Positions 6,881 through 9,742 of a stretch of 9,742 nucleotides of DNA are shown piece after piece; the stretch's first letter is position 1, and each line of letters opens with the position of its first letter. This stretch comes from Candidatus Sumerlaeota bacterium (lineage in GTDB: Bacteria; Sumerlaeota; Sumerlaeia; JADFCT01). Position numbers and translations under genes: made by a program. The notes beneath the pieces were generated by a model. That model was not told where the DNA came from. It did no database searches and saw only the letters and a list, made by a program, of their open reading frames with translations. The stretch covers positions 1 to 9,742 of the forward strand of contig JAPLSP010000411.1 in NCBI GenBank assembly GCA_026398575.1. Reading direction: 5' to 3'.

Positions 6881-7104
6881 GTTTATAGTTCCGAGTTCCG
6901 AGTTCACAGCTCACGGTTTTCGGTTTTCGGTTTGCAGTTTTCGGTTTGCAGTTTTCGGTTTTCAGTTTTCGGTTTGCAGTTTTCGGTTTGCAGTTCGTAG
7001 TTCCTAGTTGGAAATTGGACATTCCCTGTTGGACATTGGACATTCCCTGTTGGACATTGGACATTGATCTCGATCCCCGATCCCCGACCCCTGACCCCTT
7101 ATTC
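6881..7104 (+). repeat. Unbroken heptameric register filling the coaX-HAD gap
   Basis: The 232-base gap reads as 32 consecutive 7-base units from two bases after the coaX stop to six bases before the next start. Of the first 27 units (6881 to 7069), all but one begin GTT or ATT; the exception is GCTCACG at 6909. Unit types change along the array: GTTCCGA at 6888-6901, GTTTTCG and GTTTGCA alternating from 6916 to 6992, then ATTGGAC, ATTCCCT and GTTGGAC from 7014 to 7062, and finally CCGATCC/CCGACCC/CTGACCC up to 7097. Within it 7017-7065 also reads as a 21-base unit repeated 2.3 times. The open frames through it in both directions are by-products of a stop-free 21-base cycle. Confidence 0.92.
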
Positions 7105-7110
7105 CCAACA

Positions 7111-7764
7111 ATGCTTTCTTATGATTTAGCTATTTTTGATTTCGACGGCACGCTGGCCGACTCGCGCGCGGGGATCATCGCCGCCATGCGCCACGTGATC
7201 GCGACCATGGGTTTGCCGGAAATCGAAGAAGAGCCGGACTGGATCATCGGCCCGTCCATCTACGACATCTACGCGAAGGTCCTGCAAACCAACGATTCCG
7301 AGATTATCAGCCACGGCATCCGCGTCTTCCGCGAACACTACGCCATCAACGGCGTCCATCACACCCATCCCTTTCCCGGCGCGCGCGAGATGGTTGAAGC
7401 GTTGAGCACAGCCGGAAAAATTCTTGCGATCGCCACCCTGAAGGGCGAGCCCTTCGTCCTGAGCATTTTGGATCGCTGGGGAATGCGCAATCATTTCGCC
7501 CGCATCGCCGCCACGCCGCTCGACAATCCCCAAGCCAGCAAAGAAGAGATGATCGAAAAAATTCTCCAGGATTATCCCGCCATCCCCCGCCGCCGCGTCC
7601 TCCTGATCGGCGACACCGCGAGCGACGTCGAGGCCGCCCACCACTGCGGCGTGAATTCGGTTGCCGTGCTCTATGGGTATGGAAACAAGGATGCGCTGCT
7701 CGGCGCGCGGCCGGATTATCTGTGCGATAGTATCTATGAATTGGCGGCTATTTTGGCGCCGTAG
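7111..7764 (+). CDS. HAD-superfamily phosphatase (phosphoglycolate phosphatase/PpaX-like)
   Basis: A 217-residue protein starting MLSYDLAIFDFDGT; an in-frame extension to 6946 is repeat-encoded and rejected. HAD motifs are complete: motif I DFDGTLADS with nucleophile Asp10 and acid/base Asp12; motif II AIATL with Thr109; motif III Lys144 (QASKEEM); motif IV LLIGDTASD with Asp168 and Asp172. A helical cap of the subfamily IA type lies between about 15 and 85. Closest by eye are Gph-type phosphoglycolate phosphatases and PpaX, but HAD substrates cannot be read from such sequence, so no symbol is given. No ribosome site precedes the ATG. It lies 232 bases after coaX and overlaps tail-to-tail with the glycosidase gene by 17 bases (7748-7764). 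Confidence 0.92.
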   Translation: MLSYDLAIFDFDGTLADSRAGIIAAMRHVIATMGLPEIEEEPDWIIGPSIYDIYAKVLQTNDSEIISHGIRVFREHYAINGVHHTHPFPGAREMVEALSTAGKILAIATLKGEPFVLSILDRWGMRNHFARIAATPLDNPQASKEEMIEKILQDYPAIPRRRVLLIGDTASDVEAAHHCGVNSVAVLYGYGNKDALLGARPDYLCDSIYELAAILAP

Positions 7765-9217
7765 CGGAACGGATTTTAATCAGGCAAACCGAAGGGGCCT
7801 TGAGTTCTTCGGTGAAACGAAATGCGTTTGTTTCGATCCTGAATTCTTTTGTCTTCGCCAAGTCGCGCGCGGCATCCACTACAAACATCTCGCACGCCGA
7901 CGGGCCGCTCCACGGCAGATCGCTGACCGCCAGATCAATTTTATCGGAAGCGCTGCTGTAATTGCTGATCAGAACGCCCACCTCGGCGCGCTCGCGATTG
8001 GCGCCGGCGCAGATGGCCAGGCGCCCCGCCTGACTGCCGCTCGTGGTGAGTCGCTCCGGAGTCGCGAGGAGCTGTCGGAAGGCTTTGAATGCATGAAAAC
8101 TTTTTCGAGGCGTTCCATTCGCAGTGAACATGCCAAAGCCGTCCGTATCCGATCTGTAGTAGTTGGCCACATCCACGGGGCTGTCCTGCAGAAAAATTAG
8201 CGCGCAGGCCGCAAAGGCGGCGCCGCGCGCGCCGGCGATCTCATCGAAGAATCTCTCGCGGGGCGCGCCCTGGCCTTTCAATCCGATCGGCGCCCAGTCA
8301 TTGTTGGGCAGATAATTCCACTCGTTGAAGTGCAGTTCGGCCTGCTTGAAGCCGTGGCGGTCCAGCGTCTCGCGGATGCCGCGCGCCCGAACGACGCACT
8401 CGGATGGATCTTTCGTGTATAAATGCCAGGAAAAGAAGTCCAGCGGCAGCGCCCGCTCGCGGCAGCGCGTGAGGAATCGCTCCATGAATTCGCCCGGCTT
8501 GAACGCTCCGCCCTCGATCTTGCCCGTGTAGCCCAGCGAAGGCCCGCCCACTTTCAGATTCGGGAAGCGCGCCTTGATGGCCTTCGCCGCCGTCTCATAA
8601 AGGCGGAAGTACTCTTCGTCGTTCCCCGTCCACATGGCCGGCCGGTTTTCGGGTTCGTTCCAAATCTCCCAGTACTGGATATTGTGCCGAAAGCCGCCGG
8701 CCCAGCCTTCGTTGTAGTGACGGATGATCCCCACGCAAACCGCAGCCCACTTGTCGCAATCGGCCGGCGGATGGACAAAATACTTCCGCTTCGTATGCTC
8801 GATACTCTCCCCCAGCCGATAAACAATCCGCGAGCCGGCATTGATGGTTGCTTGAATATAGTCATCCGTCCGTCTGAAGTCATAACTCTCCGCGCGCTCA
8901 GGATCGGCCTTGAAATCCACGAAGATCGTGTGAATATCCACCACGTCCGGATTGGGCCAATGGCAATCATGGAGCCGGATCAGCGGCATCGCCAACTCGC
9001 GGAATTGCGCCGAAAGATCAACCAACTCCCCATACTGTATCGGCCCGCAATTCCCTCCATGCAGCGGACGAATCACGCCGATGGGGCGGGAGCATTCGAC
9101 TTTCAGCTGAACCGCCTGGTTGAGCGAATCGGTAGTCTCCGCCGCCGCAACAGCCCCGAGACAAATGCCGAGCAGAAGAAATCCGCCGCAGAGAATCGAA
9201 GAAGGAATGTGTCTCAT
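7748..9217 (-). CDS. Secreted GH39-like glycoside hydrolase
   Basis: Start taken at the ATG at 9217 (489 residues, MRHIPSS), with GGGA six bases upstream; a GTG four codons earlier is possible. Residues 1-26 look like a Sec signal peptide (hydrophobic core, AVAAA before Glu27) with no lipobox, so export is expected. The catalytic barrel shows the clan A pattern: LIRLHD near 83, YRLGESIE near 133, YWEIWNEPE with acid/base Glu188, DFFSWHLYTKD near 260, and LHFNEWNY with nucleophile Glu299. Residues from about 385 form a probable C-terminal beta-sandwich. GH39 members include beta-xylosidases and alpha-L-iduronidases; related barrel families (GH5, GH51, GH79) are less likely. The substrate cannot be inferred, and no transporter or regulator is adjacent. 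Confidence 0.88.
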   Translation of the reverse strand: MRHIPSSILCGGFLLLGICLGAVAAAETTDSLNQAVQLKVECSRPIGVIRPLHGGNCGPIQYGELVDLSAQFRELAMPLIRLHDCHWPNPDVVDIHTIFVDFKADPERAESYDFRRTDDYIQATINAGSRIVYRLGESIEHTKRKYFVHPPADCDKWAAVCVGIIRHYNEGWAGGFRHNIQYWEIWNEPENRPAMWTGNDEEYFRLYETAAKAIKARFPNLKVGGPSLGYTGKIEGGAFKPGEFMERFLTRCRERALPLDFFSWHLYTKDPSECVVRARGIRETLDRHGFKQAELHFNEWNYLPNNDWAPIGLKGQGAPRERFFDEIAGARGAAFAACALIFLQDSPVDVANYYRSDTDGFGMFTANGTPRKSFHAFKAFRQLLATPERLTTSGSQAGRLAICAGANRERAEVGVLISNYSSASDKIDLAVSDLPWSGPSACEMFVVDAARDLAKTKEFRIETNAFRFTEELKAPSVCLIKIRSATAPK

Positions 9218-9352
9218 CGTGATTCCCACGCAGAAGCTAGCGGCATGCTCATGGCATTATCCTTCGACAAGCATCGGTCCAGCATCGAGACGCGAGGCCT
9301 GCAGGGCAAGGGAAACCACAAGGGGCGCAAATTAGGATTCCATTCGAATCCC
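9218..9352. other. Gap upstream of the GH39-like gene
   Basis: It should contain the promoter of the minus-strand glycosidase gene. A GATAAT (minus strand, 9261-9256) lies about 40 bases upstream of the start codon, without a convincing -35. A 6-bp hairpin GGATTC/GAATCC (9335-9351) is present. I see no gene. Confidence 0.4.
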
Positions 9353-9438
9353 TCACCAAGGTCTAGCACGCCACCACCGATCTTGCATCGGTAATTCACC
9401 AAGGTCTAGCACGCCACCACCGATCTTGCATCGGTAAT
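9353..9438. repeat. Perfect 43-base tandem duplication with a hairpin in each copy
   Basis: Bases 9353-9395 and 9396-9438 are identical, beginning TCACCAAGGTCTAGC and ending CATCGGTAAT. Each contains a 6-bp stem ACCGAT/ATCGGT with a CTTGC loop (9376-9392 and 9419-9435). The size and position, next to a REP-associated transposase, suggest a REP-like target, although the usual GTAG foot is not evident. Confidence 0.9.
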
Positions 9439-9460
9439 TTCGGGGAAATTTCGGGGACAG
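9439..9460. repeat. End motif of the transposase element
   Basis: Two overlapping copies of ATTTCGGGGA (9437-9446 and 9447-9456), the second extended to ATTTCGGGGACAGG, lie a few bases beyond the transposase stop. From memory, similar TTCGGGGACAG strings flank Y1-type transposases in many genomes; this is not verified here. Confidence 0.6.
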
Positions 9461-9464
9461 GTTA

Positions 9465-9742
9465 TTAAATTAATTGGTTTTCTTCATCTTGCCTTGATTT
9501 GGGGCCTCGTTTCATGGGGCGCAGGAGGCGTTTCAACAATCGCTCCAGTTTTTCGATGAAAGGCTCATCCCCGCTTGGCCGGCCTGTGCGGGTGTTTTGC
9601 AGGATTCGATTCAACTCTTCCTCGCTCAGACCTTGCATCAACCACGCTGACCAATCACCCACCCGCTCCGGCGCCGGAAACGGACGCTTGGGACTCAGCA
9701 ACTCGTCTTTGGCGCCCTGCGCATGAGCCTTGGCGCTCGACC
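9465..9742 (-). CDS. REP-associated tyrosine transposase (Y1/IS200-like), C-terminal part
   Basis: The frame is open from the window edge to the TAA at 9467-9465, leaving 91 residues of a protein that begins outside. The first residues visible (SSAKAHAQGAKDELLS) match the segment after the catalytic domain of REP-associated transposases, followed by VGDWSAWLMQGLSEEELN, TRTGRPSGDEPFIEKLE, and a basic tail LRPMKRGPKSRQDEE. This GRP/RGPK tail is characteristic of the family. The HUH and tyrosine motifs are outside the window, so activity cannot be judged. Such proteins cut and mobilise short palindromic REP sequences rather than moving themselves. A TTG at 9701 would give a 78-residue frame, but it is internal to this protein. 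Confidence 0.85.
   Translation of the reverse strand, partial: SSAKAHAQGAKDELLSPKRPFPAPERVGDWSAWLMQGLSEEELNRILQNTRTGRPSGDEPFIEKLERLLKRLLRPMKRGPKSRQDEENQLI

Noticed and set aside
6525..7064. A minus-strand frame of 179 codons with a repeating MSNVQQG peptide at its start.
   Set aside because: Its N-terminus is the heptamer array and the rest is antisense to coaX; 21-base cycles without stop codons stay open in several frames.
6946..7110. An N-terminal extension of the HAD phosphatase with a repeated LDIPCWT peptide.
   Set aside because: It is pure heptamer-repeat translation; the HAD fold begins normally at the ATG at 7111.
9335..9358. A tRNA T-loop-like string (TTCGAAT followed by CCCTCACCA).
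   Set aside because: The 5' side of the stem (TTCCA) does not pair with CCCTC, and no cloverleaf can be drawn upstream; TTCGAAT is self-complementary and common.
8423..9394. A 323-codon plus-strand frame opposite the glycosidase gene.
   Set aside because: It is antisense to a gene with clear catalytic motifs and a signal peptide, and shows no recognisable domain.

Overview
The window is a GC-rich bacterial chromosome segment with seven recognisable protein genes plus a gene cut at each edge. The mix is a methyltransferase-type uroporphyrinogen-decarboxylase (URO-D)-fold protein, a secreted GH39-like glycosidase, a DUF4384 lipoprotein, a REP-associated transposase and gaps packed with short-period repeats. 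By inference only, this recalls free-living, polysaccharide-using bacteria of the PVC, Sumerlaeota or Hydrogenedentota kind. No rRNA, tRNA or marker gene is present to fix the taxonomy.

Layout. 1-3503 (+): the C-terminal HD part of an exopolyphosphatase (Ppx/GppA), a 375-base gap with a symmetric palindromic array, a stand-alone MNT nucleotidyltransferase, then full-length polyphosphate kinase 1. Ppx and Ppk1 are opposing enzymes of polyphosphate turnover; the nucleotidyltransferase and the array sit between them. 3671-5837 (-): a URO-D-fold protein and a DUF4384 lipoprotein, separated by a terminator-like hairpin and inverted 12/15-base repeats. 6108-7764 (+): type III pantothenate kinase (CoaX) and a HAD phosphatase. 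7748-9217 (-): a secreted GH39-like glycosidase whose 3' end overlaps the HAD gene by 17 bases. 9353-9742: a perfect 43-base tandem duplication carrying a small hairpin, a short end motif, and the C-terminal part of a REP-associated (Y1/IS200-like) transposase on the minus strand, running off the edge.

The most striking feature is the noncoding DNA. Almost every gap contains a short tandem array, and several differ in sequence but share a 7-base period. The coaX-HAD gap is almost entirely one unbroken heptameric register of about 32 units, in which the unit sequence changes from end to end while the phase is kept. A heptameric array also runs directly into the coaX start codon. Other gaps use periods of 9 and 12/15, and in three gaps related arrays face each other in inverted orientation. 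The annotated genes look ordinary and intact; the repeats and the transposase are the parts most worth following up.
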